From Caulobacter sp. 602-1 (GTDB lineage: Bacteria > Pseudomonadota > Alphaproteobacteria > Caulobacterales > Caulobacteraceae): DNA of 64,000 nucleotides. A model generated the notes under the pieces. That model did not search any database. It was not told where the DNA came from and worked only from the letters and a program-made list of their open reading frames with translations. This document shows positions 32,664 through 40,338 of this stretch, piece after piece. The DNA is taken from positions 372,001 through 436,000 of the forward strand of contig NZ_RRYI01000002.1 in assembly GCF_003931565.1 (NCBI RefSeq), in the 5' to 3' direction. Position numbers and translations under genes: made by a program. Position 1 is the stretch's first letter. Every line of letters starts with the position of its first letter.

Positions 32664-35600
32664 ATGAGCGCCAACCACAAAAAACGTCTATTCATGGGCT
32701 GCGAGACCGCGCTGGCGATGGCCGCCGCCCTTCTTGTGCCAGCGCTGGCAATCGCGCAGACGCAAGCGCCGGCTCCGGCCGACGACCAAACCGTCACAGA
32801 AGTGGTCGTCACGGGCTCGCGCCTGTCGGCGCGCGGGTTCAAGGCCCCGACCCCGGTCACGGTGATCGGTTCGGAGGAGATCGGCCTGTCGGGCACGCAG
32901 AACGTCGAGACGCTGCTGAACGACACGCCGCAGTTCCTGGGGTCGCAAAACAACGGTCCCACGGCCAACACCGTCCCGGGCGGCACGGCGACGCTGAACC
33001 TTCGCGGCTTTGGCGCGCAGCGAAACCTGGTCCTGGTCAACGGTCGCCGCTTCACGATCACCGGGCCTGATCAGACGACCGACATCAACACGATCCCGGC
33101 GGCGCTGATCAAGCGCGTCGAGACGGTCACCGGCGGCTCCTCGGCCGTGTACGGTTCGGACGCGATCACCGGCGTCGTCAACTTCATCATGAAGGACGAC
33201 TTCCAGGGCGTGGAGATGACCGCCGAGGCGCGTCAGGACACCCACACCAAGACCAAGACCTACACGGCGGACCTGACCTTCGGCACGAATTTCGCCGACG
33301 ATCGCGGCAATGTCGTCGTGGCCCTGAACTACCTGGACCGTGGGGGCTACTCGCGCGCTGACCGCGGCGGCTGGGCCATGCCCACCATGGCCGACGGCTG
33401 CGTCACCGCCTCCAGCTACAGCGCCACGCGGCCCGGGACGCCCATGGCCATTCCGGCCGGTCAGACCTGTCTGACGGCCGGCGGCCGTCCGGGCCTGATC
33501 TTCGGCGGCAGCGGCACCATTCCGAACGGTCGCTTCGTTCCGGTCGGCTCGCCTTCGAGCCCTTCGCTGACCGCCGCCCTGGCGGCCGCGGGCCTGAGCG
33601 GCCTGGGTTCGCGGGGTTTCACCTTCGACAACGCCGGCAAGGTGGCCCGGCCGGCGACGACGCCGGGCGACGACTACGATCTGGCCCCGGCCAACTACAT
33701 CGTCATCCCCCAGCGTCGCTGGCTGGCCAACATGGCCGGCCACTATGAGTTCAACTCCCACGTGACCGGCTACGCCGAGGCCAACTACAGCAACAACCGC
33801 GTCTCGATGCAGTTGGCGCCCAGCGGCTTCGGCGGCAATTTCCTGCTGAACGTGAACAACCCCTATCTGACGCCGCAGCTTCAGGACGTTCTGCGCCAGC
33901 TCGACCAGCTTGAAGTCGGCACGGTTCGGGCGACGAACGGCACCTCGTCCCTGACCACGACCGCGGGCGACGGCCTGGCGATCCTGAACATCAACCGGCG
34001 CACGCCGGAGACAGGCAACCGCGCCAACACCGCCGACCGCTCGGCCTTCCGCTCGGCGATCGGCCTGCGCGGCGACCTCGGCAGCGTCTCCGACAGCTAT
34101 CTGCGAAACCTGAAGTACGACGCCTACTACACCTACACCCGCACCACCGACACCAGCACCTCCAACGGGGCCATCTCGCTGAGCAAGGTGCAGGCCGGCC
34201 TGCTGTCGGTGAACGGGGCTCCGCCCGTCCTCAACATCTTCGGCGCCAACCTGTCGCCGGAGGGCGCGGCCTCGATCTCCGTGGCGTCCACCAACTACAC
34301 CGAATCCTCGCAGCAGGTGCTGGCCGCCAGCCTGGCCGGCGAGCTGTTCGACACCTGGGCCGGTCCGATCGACTTCAGCGCCGGCGCCGAATACCGCAAG
34401 GCCTCGGCGCGGTTCGTGCCCGACAGCTTCCTGGCCTCTGGCGACGTCTCCGGCTTCAACGCCGCGAAACCGACCCAGGGCTCGGAGTCCGTCAAAGAGG
34501 TCTATGGCGAAGTCCGCGTCCCGGTGCTGAAGGATTCGCCCCTGGGCGAACGCGCCAGCGTCAACGGCGCCTTCCGCTACTCCGACTATAATCTCCCGGG
34601 CGTCGGCGGCGTCTGGACCTATTCGGTGGGCGGCGAGTACGCGCCGATCTCCGACGTCACCCTGCGCGGCCAGTTCCAGCACGCCATCCGCGCGCCGAAC
34701 GTCGGCGAACTGTTCGGCGGCAACACCACCAGCGGCCCCTCGGCGGTCGACCCCTGCTCGAGCCGTCAGCCGACGTCCCAGCAGACGGCGGCGGTGCGGG
34801 CGATCTGCGTCGCCACCGGCGTGCCGGCGGCTTCGGTCTTCACCCTGTCGGTTCAGCCCAACACCTTCATCAGCCAGGTCTCGGGCGGCAATCCCAATGT
34901 CGGCCCTGAAAAGTCGGACACCACCACCTTCGGCGTGGTGCTGCAGCCGCGGTTCGTCCCCGGCCTGGCGATGAGCATCGACTACTTCAAGATCAACCTG
35001 GACGGCGCCATCGCGCCCCTGGGCGGCGGCATCGCGAACACGCTGAGCCTTTGCTACAACACGATCCAGGACGCCAGCAGCGTGTTCTGTAAGGCGATCA
35101 CCCGTGATCCCCTGACCGGCCAGATCGCCGCGCCAGGCTATGTCACCACCACCAACGGCAACACCGGCGGCCTGAAGACCTCGGGCGTCGACATCAACGC
35201 CAACTACCGCTTCAACCTGGCCTGGGGTCCGTTCGGCGACAGCCGCTTCGATATCGGAACCAACCTCACCTATACCGACGAGTTCACCGCCACGCCGGTC
35301 CAGGCGCTGCCGGCGACCAAGAACTACTGCGTCGGTTCGTTCGGCCCGACCTGCGGCCAGCCGATCCCGCGCTGGAAGGGCGCCTCGCGCATCACCTGGC
35401 GTTCGGGCCCGGCGACGCTCAGCCTGCGCCATCGCTATATCGGCGAGGTGACGGTCGACACCTATCTGCTGCCCAAGCGTCTCGGCGCGGCGTTCCCCGA
35501 CAAGGCGACGCTGACCACCCCGACCATCAAGGCTCAGAACTATTTCGACCTGACCGGCGGCTATGACGTGACCAAGGACATCTCGCTGACCGCCGGCGTC

Positions 35601-35723
35601 CGCAACCTGTTTGACAAGAACCCGCCGATCGTCGGCTCGTCGGCCCCCTCCAACAACACGTTCTCGGCGACCTATGACGTCGAGGGCCGGGTGGTCTACG
35701 CCAGCGTGACCGCGCGGTTCTAG
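32664..35723 (+). CDS. TonB-dependent receptor of the pectin locus
   Basis: The 1019-residue receptor has a signal peptide (cleavage near residue 31, AIAQ), a TonB box (VTEVVVTGSRLS), a plug domain with NLRGFGAQRNLVLVNGRRF and SSAVYGSDAITGVVNF, and a large barrel ending in SVTARF. The length and plug type are those of the oligosaccharide or carbohydrate-specific receptors of Caulobacter- and Xanthomonas-type bacteria. It likely imports galacturonides produced by the neighbouring GH28 and GH43 enzymes. The ATG at 32664 follows GGGAGGGG. It ends before a strong terminator. Confidence 0.9.
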   Translation: MSANHKKRLFMGCETALAMAAALLVPALAIAQTQAPAPADDQTVTEVVVTGSRLSARGFKAPTPVTVIGSEEIGLSGTQNVETLLNDTPQFLGSQNNGPTANTVPGGTATLNLRGFGAQRNLVLVNGRRFTITGPDQTTDINTIPAALIKRVETVTGGSSAVYGSDAITGVVNFIMKDDFQGVEMTAEARQDTHTKTKTYTADLTFGTNFADDRGNVVVALNYLDRGGYSRADRGGWAMPTMADGCVTASSYSATRPGTPMAIPAGQTCLTAGGRPGLIFGGSGTIPNGRFVPVGSPSSPSLTAALAAAGLSGLGSRGFTFDNAGKVARPATTPGDDYDLAPANYIVIPQRRWLANMAGHYEFNSHVTGYAEANYSNNRVSMQLAPSGFGGNFLLNVNNPYLTPQLQDVLRQLDQLEVGTVRATNGTSSLTTTAGDGLAILNINRRTPETGNRANTADRSAFRSAIGLRGDLGSVSDSYLRNLKYDAYYTYTRTTDTSTSNGAISLSKVQAGLLSVNGAPPVLNIFGANLSPEGAASISVASTNYTESSQQVLAASLAGELFDTWAGPIDFSAGAEYRKASARFVPDSFLASGDVSGFNAAKPTQGSESVKEVYGEVRVPVLKDSPLGERASVNGAFRYSDYNLPGVGGVWTYSVGGEYAPISDVTLRGQFQHAIRAPNVGELFGGNTTSGPSAVDPCSSRQPTSQQTAAVRAICVATGVPAASVFTLSVQPNTFISQVSGGNPNVGPEKSDTTTFGVVLQPRFVPGLAMSIDYFKINLDGAIAPLGGGIANTLSLCYNTIQDASSVFCKAITRDPLTGQIAAPGYVTTTNGNTGGLKTSGVDINANYRFNLAWGPFGDSRFDIGTNLTYTDEFTATPVQALPATKNYCVGSFGPTCGQPIPRWKGASRITWRSGPATLSLRHRYIGEVTVDTYLLPKRLGAAFPDKATLTTPTIKAQNYFDLTGGYDVTKDISLTAGVRNLFDKNPPIVGSSAPSNNTFSATYDVEGRVVYASVTARF

Positions 35724-35787
35724 TCGAACGCGAGGCTTGGCGACGGGTCCTTATCCCTATCGCCAGGCCGGAACTGCCTCCCCCTAG

Positions 35788-35820
35788 CGGCCGGCGCATG
35801 AGAGCGCCGGCCGTTTTTTT
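35788..35820 (+). terminator. Rho-independent terminator after the large TBDR
   Basis: A perfect 10-bp stem (CGGCCGGCGC with GCGCCGGCCG), a 6-base loop and seven Ts. The T run overlaps the stop codon of the convergent NTF2-like gene. Confidence 0.85.
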
Positions 35821-36304
35821 AGGGAGCGGCCGCGTGGTCGATACTGAAGGTTCGCGCCATGCGCCATTGGCCGTCGGCGCCCAGCTTCCACAGGATCGAG
35901 AACCGCGCCTTGCCGGCCAGCCGCTCGGGGCCATCGCCCTTACGTTCGTAGAAGACGTGCGCCCCTTCCTCGACCGCGCCGAAGCCTGGAATGGCGTAGA
36001 CTTTCAAGGTTCCTGCCACCAGTTCGCGGCGCGATCGCCAGGCGTCCGGGGCGCGCTTTGCCGCGCAGCTCTTGGCGTAATCGGCGACGAAGGCGTCGTG
36101 GCCCATCAGCCCGCCCTTGTCGTGGTAGAACTCCATGTCATCCGTGACCAAGGCCGTCAGGGCGGCGGGGTCGCACCCGTTGAACATCAGGCCGAACAGG
36201 GCGGCGTCCCGGGCTGCGATCGCTTCGGTCAGCGCCGGCTGCGCGGGGACCTGGGCGGCTGGCGGCGACAAGGCAAAGGCGGCGAGCAGGGCAAGCAAGG
36301 GCAT
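35819..36304 (-). CDS. Exported DUF4440/SnoaL-type NTF2-like protein
   Basis: The 161-residue protein has a short signal peptide (about residues 1-18) and a DUF4440-type NTF2 fold (ALTEAIAARDAALFGLMFNG at the N-terminal helix, then ALVTDDMEFYHDKGG and a C-terminal SILWKLGADGQWRM). The family is common and mostly of unknown function. It has no limonene-epoxide hydrolase triad. It is convergent with the pectin TBDR and followed by the nucleoside hydrolase locus. No functional link to either is evident. Confidence 0.75.
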   Translation of the reverse strand: MPLLALLAAFALSPPAAQVPAQPALTEAIAARDAALFGLMFNGCDPAALTALVTDDMEFYHDKGGLMGHDAFVADYAKSCAAKRAPDAWRSRRELVAGTLKVYAIPGFGAVEEGAHVFYERKGDGPERLAGKARFSILWKLGADGQWRMARTFSIDHAAAP

Positions 36305-36353
36305 GGGCGTCTCCGGTCGTGACTGGCTTGCCAGCTAAACCGGATGGCCGGAC

Positions 36354-37283
36354 TTAGGCCAGTGTCCGCTGGAAGCGCCGCACGACCTCAGCACCGTTCG
36401 CGTTCAGGCAGACCTGCCGCGCCGGGCCTTGTTCGGACCAGGTGGTCTGCCCCAGACGGTCGCCGTCCAGGGTCACCGACACCGGCGCGGACCGGACCTC
36501 GAACAGTTCAGGGTCGGTCAGGCGGATCAGGGCCGCGACGTCGTGCAGCACGCAGCCCTCCAGACCCTCGTGGCGGGCATAGGTCGCCGCGTAGCCTCGC
36601 GTGAGGTCGTGGACGAAGCGGCCCGTATCGCCGGTCTCGGCCATGGCGCGCGCGGTAGCGTCGGTCAGCACGCAGGGCAGGGTCGCGTCCAGCGGGACCA
36701 GGGTGACGGGCCACGGCGCGGCCAGCACCTCGGCGGCGGCCTCGGGATCGTTGTGGATGTTGGCCTCGGCGAACGGGGTGACGTTGCCGCGCGCGAAGGC
36801 GCCGCCCATGATCACGACCTCGGCGACCAGGCTGGCGATGTCGGGCGCCACGCTCAGGGCCAGGGCCAGGTTGGTCAGCGGACCGATGGCGACGATCGTC
36901 ACCTGGCCGGGAAGGGCGCGGACGAGGTCGACGATCTTCTGGTGCGCCGCGCCACGATCAGCCGGCGGCGGGGTGGGGCCGGAAAGATCGATGTCGCCCA
37001 GGCCGTTCTCGCCGTGGACATGGACGGGGGAGCGGCCGCGCGGCCGGTTCAAGGGCTTTGCCGCGCCCTCGTGGACCGGCGCTTGGAGGCCCAGGCGCTG
37101 GCGCAGCCACAAGGCGTTGCGGGTCGTGGTCTTGATATCCGCGTTGCCGAACACGGTCGTGATCGCCAGCAAGCGCAGGTCAGGCCTTTCCCGCTGGCTT
37201 CTGGCGCGCAGATAGAGCAGGGCCAGGGCGTCGTCGACGCCTGGATCGGTGTCGAGGATCACCAGCCTCGGCGCGGTGGTCAT
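36354..37283 (-). CDS. Inosine-uridine preferring nucleoside hydrolase
   Basis: The 309-residue enzyme hydrolyses ribonucleosides to base and ribose. It has the Ca-binding N-terminal motif LDTDPGVDDALALL (Asp11, Asp13, Asp17, Asp18), the VAIGPLTNLALAL helix, VIMGGAF, EANIHNDPEAAAEV, and the active-site His247 in VLHDVAAL. No signal peptide is seen, so it is cytoplasmic. The start overlaps the stop of the upstream TrpF-like gene (ATGA), so they are translationally coupled. The longer upstream open frame is not used because it would overlap the whole end of the TrpF-like gene. Ribose produced here would feed the PfkB kinase next door. Confidence 0.88.
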   Translation of the reverse strand: MTTAPRLVILDTDPGVDDALALLYLRARSQRERPDLRLLAITTVFGNADIKTTTRNALWLRQRLGLQAPVHEGAAKPLNRPRGRSPVHVHGENGLGDIDLSGPTPPPADRGAAHQKIVDLVRALPGQVTIVAIGPLTNLALALSVAPDIASLVAEVVIMGGAFARGNVTPFAEANIHNDPEAAAEVLAAPWPVTLVPLDATLPCVLTDATARAMAETGDTGRFVHDLTRGYAATYARHEGLEGCVLHDVAALIRLTDPELFEVRSAPVSVTLDGDRLGQTTWSEQGPARQVCLNANGAEVVRRFQRTLA

Positions 37284-37933
37284 CCGTAGACCGCGCGGCA
37301 GACGGCCTCGCACTTGGCGAGATCGAAGGCCCCGTCGGTGCGAACGCCCGACTCCATGTCGATCCAGTAGAGCGCGCCGTCGGGTGCGGCGATGCGGGCC
37401 AGGATGTCCGTGACCGTGTCGGGCCCGATGCCGCCGGAATAGCCGCAGAACGGTCCGTCGGCCGGCGACGGCGCGGGCCAACGATCAGGCCGCGCGCCCG
37501 TGCCGAACGAGACGTCGTACAGCCAGTCGACGCCGGTCTGGTTCAGCGGAAAGGCGCCCGAGCACTGCAGCACGGTCCGGACGCCCAGGCGGCGGCCGTA
37601 GTCACGGGCGGCGGCGACCTGGGTCGGGGTGCTGCCCTTGAAGCTGTGATTGACCTGCACCCGCTGGACGCCGGCCGGGGCCAGTGGAGCGTTCAAGGGA
37701 TCAGTCGCGACCGCCTTGGCCGCCTCGCCGCACACATGGGCCGCCCAGCGCAGGTCGCGCGCGGCCAGCAGGGTGTTGCGGATTTCGGCGCGCGGAAAGA
37801 GCGCGGTGTCCTCCTGGGCCGGATCGACCAGCACACCCCACTCGATCGGATAGCGGGCCGACAGCGCCCTCGCGCCCGGCAGCAGCTCGACTCGGTCGAC
37901 GCCGGTGAACGCGATGAAACTGGGCGGCTGCAT
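37280..37933 (-). CDS. TrpF-like TIM-barrel protein in the nucleoside locus, function unknown
   Basis: The 217-residue protein resembles phosphoribosylanthranilate isomerase (TrpF) in the right order. There is an N-terminal FIAFTGVDRVELL strand where TrpF has KICGLTR. DVSFGTGARPDRW follows where TrpF has D-GGTG-x-DW. CGYSGGIGPDTV matches its AGGI-x-PENV, and IDMESGVRTDGAFDLAKC matches DVSSGVE-KD-K. The general-base Cys of TrpF is replaced by Thr or absent. It is coupled to the nucleoside hydrolase and driven from a TGAAACGTTTCA-controlled promoter, so it is probably a sugar- or ribosyl-compound isomerase, not a tryptophan enzyme. The ATG at 37933 is used; a TTG at 37990 would place the operator inside the gene. 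Confidence 0.6.
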   Translation of the reverse strand: MQPPSFIAFTGVDRVELLPGARALSARYPIEWGVLVDPAQEDTALFPRAEIRNTLLAARDLRWAAHVCGEAAKAVATDPLNAPLAPAGVQRVQVNHSFKGSTPTQVAAARDYGRRLGVRTVLQCSGAFPLNQTGVDWLYDVSFGTGARPDRWPAPSPADGPFCGYSGGIGPDTVTDILARIAAPDGALYWIDMESGVRTDGAFDLAKCEAVCRAVYG

Positions 37934-37973
37934 GGGGTGATCCGAGACAAGAATGTCCTTGCAAACTAGCAAG

Positions 37974-37985
37974 TGAAACGTTTCA
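37974..37985. promoter_or_regulatory. TGAAACGTTTCA operator between the TrpF-like and PfkB genes
   Basis: A perfect 12-base palindrome in the divergent promoter. Identical copies lie at 40095 and 40276, and a one-base variant at 42791, all in front of nucleoside-locus genes. A further dyad TTTCAG...CTGAAA overlaps it at 37981-38000. Confidence 0.8.
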
Positions 37986-38013
37986 GTCAAGTCGCTGAAA
38001 CGAGAGGCGCGAG

Positions 38014-38814
38014 ATGGTGCGGGTGGCGGTCGCGGGGTTTGCGACGATCGACTATGTGGTCCGGGTCGAGGGCGACTTCACCGGCCGGGGCACGCGGCTA
38101 ATGCGCGAAGCGGCCTGGCCGCGCGCCGGCGGGGCCGCCCTGTACGCCAGCGCGGCGCTTGTCGAGGCGGGCGTGGCCGCCGCGCCCTTGACCTGGATCG
38201 GCGACGACGCCGACGGCGCGACCTATCGCGCGGTCTGCGGGGCGCTGGACGGCGTCGCGATCACGCCCGGCGCGCCGTCGACGCGGTGCCTGCTGATCTA
38301 CAACGCCGATGGAAGCTATGGCTGTCTGCTGCGGCCGGGGCCCGCCGAACTGACCGAGGCCCAGCTGCGCCTCGCCGCCGCCGCCGAGTGGCTGGTGATC
38401 GCCGCCGCGCCGCCGGCGGTCACCGCGCGTCTGCTCGAGATCGAAGGCCCGCGCCTGGCCTGGATCGCCAAGGACGACCCGGCCTGCTTCCCGCCCGAGC
38501 TTGTAGCGCGGCTCACGGCGCGGGCCGAGGTCGTGTTCTGCAACGCAGGCGAACGCGCTTGGCTGGAGGCCGGCCGGACCGGTCCCGCGCCCGCGGGCCA
38601 GATCCTGTTCGAGACACGCGGGGCGGACGGCGTCCGCGTGGAGGCGGGCGAGGTGTTCGACCTGCCGGTCGCGCCGCTGTCCGTCGACGACGCGACAGGC
38701 GCCGGTGACACCTTCGCCGGCGCGGCGCTGGCGGTTTTGATTGGAGGCGGCTCGCCGCGCGCGGCGGCCGAAGCTGGAATCGCGGCGGCGGGGGCGTTGC
38801 TGTCTAGCCGCTGA
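38014..38814 (+). CDS. PfkB-family sugar kinase (ribokinase-like)
   Basis: This 266-residue kinase has the N-terminal AVAGFATIDYVVRVEG strand and the C-terminal PfkB signature DDATGAGDTFAGAAL with catalytic Asp232. The family phosphorylates ribose, other sugars or nucleosides with ATP. Being divergent from the nucleoside hydrolase and TrpF-like pair, and under the same operator, it most likely phosphorylates the ribose released from nucleosides, or a rearranged sugar. The start at 38014 follows GAGAGGCGCGAG. The 3-prime end overlaps the convergent transporter gene by 11 bases. It is somewhat shorter than RbsK (about 300 residues). Confidence 0.82.
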   Translation: MVRVAVAGFATIDYVVRVEGDFTGRGTRLMREAAWPRAGGAALYASAALVEAGVAAAPLTWIGDDADGATYRAVCGALDGVAITPGAPSTRCLLIYNADGSYGCLLRPGPAELTEAQLRLAAAAEWLVIAAAPPAVTARLLEIEGPRLAWIAKDDPACFPPELVARLTARAEVVFCNAGERAWLEAGRTGPAPAGQILFETRGADGVRVEAGEVFDLPVAPLSVDDATGAGDTFAGAALAVLIGGGSPRAAAEAGIAAAGALLSSR

Positions 38815-40057
38815 TCAGTCCCATGATCGTCGCCGTCAGGCAGGTGGTCAGGAAGGCGGCTGCCAAGGCCTTGAAGCCCAGCTCGACGACCTCGCCGACC
38901 TTCTCGGGAGCCATGGACGAGAGGCTGCCGATCAGGATCGCCACGCTGCCGACATTGCCGAAGCTGCCCAGGGCGTAGGTCAGGATCAGCAGGCTCTTGT
39001 CGCTCAGCGCGCCAGGCGGCAGGGCCATCATGTCGCTGTAGGCCACCACCTCGTTGGCGGCGACCTTGGTGCCGAGGATCGCGCCCACGGCCTGCAGGTC
39101 AGGCAGCGGCGCGCCGGTCAGCCAGACGATCGGCGTCAGCAGCCAGCCCAGGATTCCGCCGAGCGTCAGGGGCGCTCCGGCGTGCGGGAAGGCGGCCAGG
39201 CCCATGTTGATGAGCGCGATCAGGCCGACGAAGACGATCAGCAGGCCGGCGATGTTCAGCACCATCTTGACCGCGTCCAGCGTACCGAAGGTCAGGGCTT
39301 CCAAGCTGCTGCGATAGGGGCTGGTCAGGACGATCGGTTCGCGCGTCGCGCTGGCTTCGCCGGGAATGATCAATCTCGCCATGCCGATCGCCATCGGGGT
39401 GCTAATCAGGGAGGCGATCAAGAGGTGGCTGAAGGCGTTGGGCACCTTGGCCGCGATCAGCGAACCCAGCACGATCATCATCGAGCCGCCGATCACCGAC
39501 AGGCCGTCGACCATGATGATGAACAGTTCGGCGCGGGTCAGGCGCGGCAGGAACGGCTTCACCAGCAGCGGCGCCTCGACCATGCCGAGGAACACGCAGG
39601 CCGAGGTCGAGACCCCGACCGGGCCGCTGACCCCGAACAGCTTGCCGAACGCCCAGGCCGCCGCGCGGACGATGACGATCAGCACCTTCCAGTGCCACAG
39701 CAGCGCCGACAGCGCCCCGACCAGCAGGATGGCCGGCAGGGCCTGGAAGGCGAAGATGAAGGCGGCGCTGGGGTCGGCCACGCTGAACGGCGCGCGGCCG
39801 CCGCCCAGATAGCCGAACATGAAGCTGGATCCCGCCCGTGACGCCGCCTGCAGGGCGTCGACCGCGTGGGTGGCGGCGGCGAAGCCGGCGGTGATGGCGG
39901 GGACCTTGGTCAGCAACAGGGCCAGGGTGATCTGGCAGGCCAGGCCCACCAGCACCGGCCGCCAGGGCAGGGCGCGCTTGTTCTCCGACAGTAGCCAGCC
40001 GAGCCCCAGGAACGCCACGACGCCCAGCAGCGCCCGCGCGGTTTCGTTGTCCGGCAT
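38804..40057 (-). CDS. Concentrative nucleoside transporter (CNT/NupC family)
   Basis: The 417-residue inner-membrane protein has about ten hydrophobic segments and CNT family blocks: GSSFMFGYLGG near residue 75, FAFQALPAILLVGALSALLW, GVSTSACVFLGMVEAPLLVK and TKVAANEVVAYSDM. It imports nucleosides by H+ or Na+ symport. TGAAACGTTTCA lies 38 bases upstream of its ATG. Together with the TBDR at 40339 it provides outer- and inner-membrane uptake for the nucleoside hydrolase pathway. Confidence 0.88.
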   Translation of the reverse strand: MPDNETARALLGVVAFLGLGWLLSENKRALPWRPVLVGLACQITLALLLTKVPAITAGFAAATHAVDALQAASRAGSSFMFGYLGGGRAPFSVADPSAAFIFAFQALPAILLVGALSALLWHWKVLIVIVRAAAWAFGKLFGVSGPVGVSTSACVFLGMVEAPLLVKPFLPRLTRAELFIIMVDGLSVIGGSMMIVLGSLIAAKVPNAFSHLLIASLISTPMAIGMARLIIPGEASATREPIVLTSPYRSSLEALTFGTLDAVKMVLNIAGLLIVFVGLIALINMGLAAFPHAGAPLTLGGILGWLLTPIVWLTGAPLPDLQAVGAILGTKVAANEVVAYSDMMALPPGALSDKSLLILTYALGSFGNVGSVAILIGSLSSMAPEKVGEVVELGFKALAAAFLTTCLTATIMGLISG

Positions 40058-40094
40058 GTCCCCTCCGACGGCGATAGGGTGACTCTATAGAGAG

Positions 40095-40106
40095 TGAAAC
40101 GTTTCA
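40095..40106. promoter_or_regulatory. TGAAACGTTTCA operator upstream of nucleoside transporter
   Basis: Perfect 12-base palindrome 38 bases upstream of the transporter ATG. It shares the 281-base divergent region 40058-40338 with a second copy; the rest of that region holds no gene. Confidence 0.8.
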
Positions 40107-40275
40107 ATGAAATAGCGACGGATCAGGGAAGTGGGCAACAGGGCAGTTTTGGTGAGCTATCATCCGAGCTTGGCCGATCTGCCTGAAAAATCCCAGGAAT
40201 TGCAAAGTGAGCGAGCAAATCGATCCAGTGTCGAATGGCGGCCCTCTGTGATGAAATTGTCATTGAATTCGAATA

Positions 40276-40287
40276 TGAAACGTTTCA
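40276..40287. promoter_or_regulatory. TGAAACGTTTCA operator upstream of nucleoside-locus TBDR
   Basis: Perfect 12-base palindrome 52 bases before the receptor ATG, in an AT-rich promoter stretch. Confidence 0.8.
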
Positions 40288-40338
40288 CTAAATTGTACCG
40301 ACACCGCCGAGGGCGGGTCGCCTGAAGGGGGCTTGAAC

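Noticed and set aside
36354-37481. Longer start for the nucleoside hydrolase
   Set aside because: The extra 66 residues are Arg-rich and overlap the TrpF-like gene; the ATG at 37283 gives the family N-terminus and an ATGA overlap.
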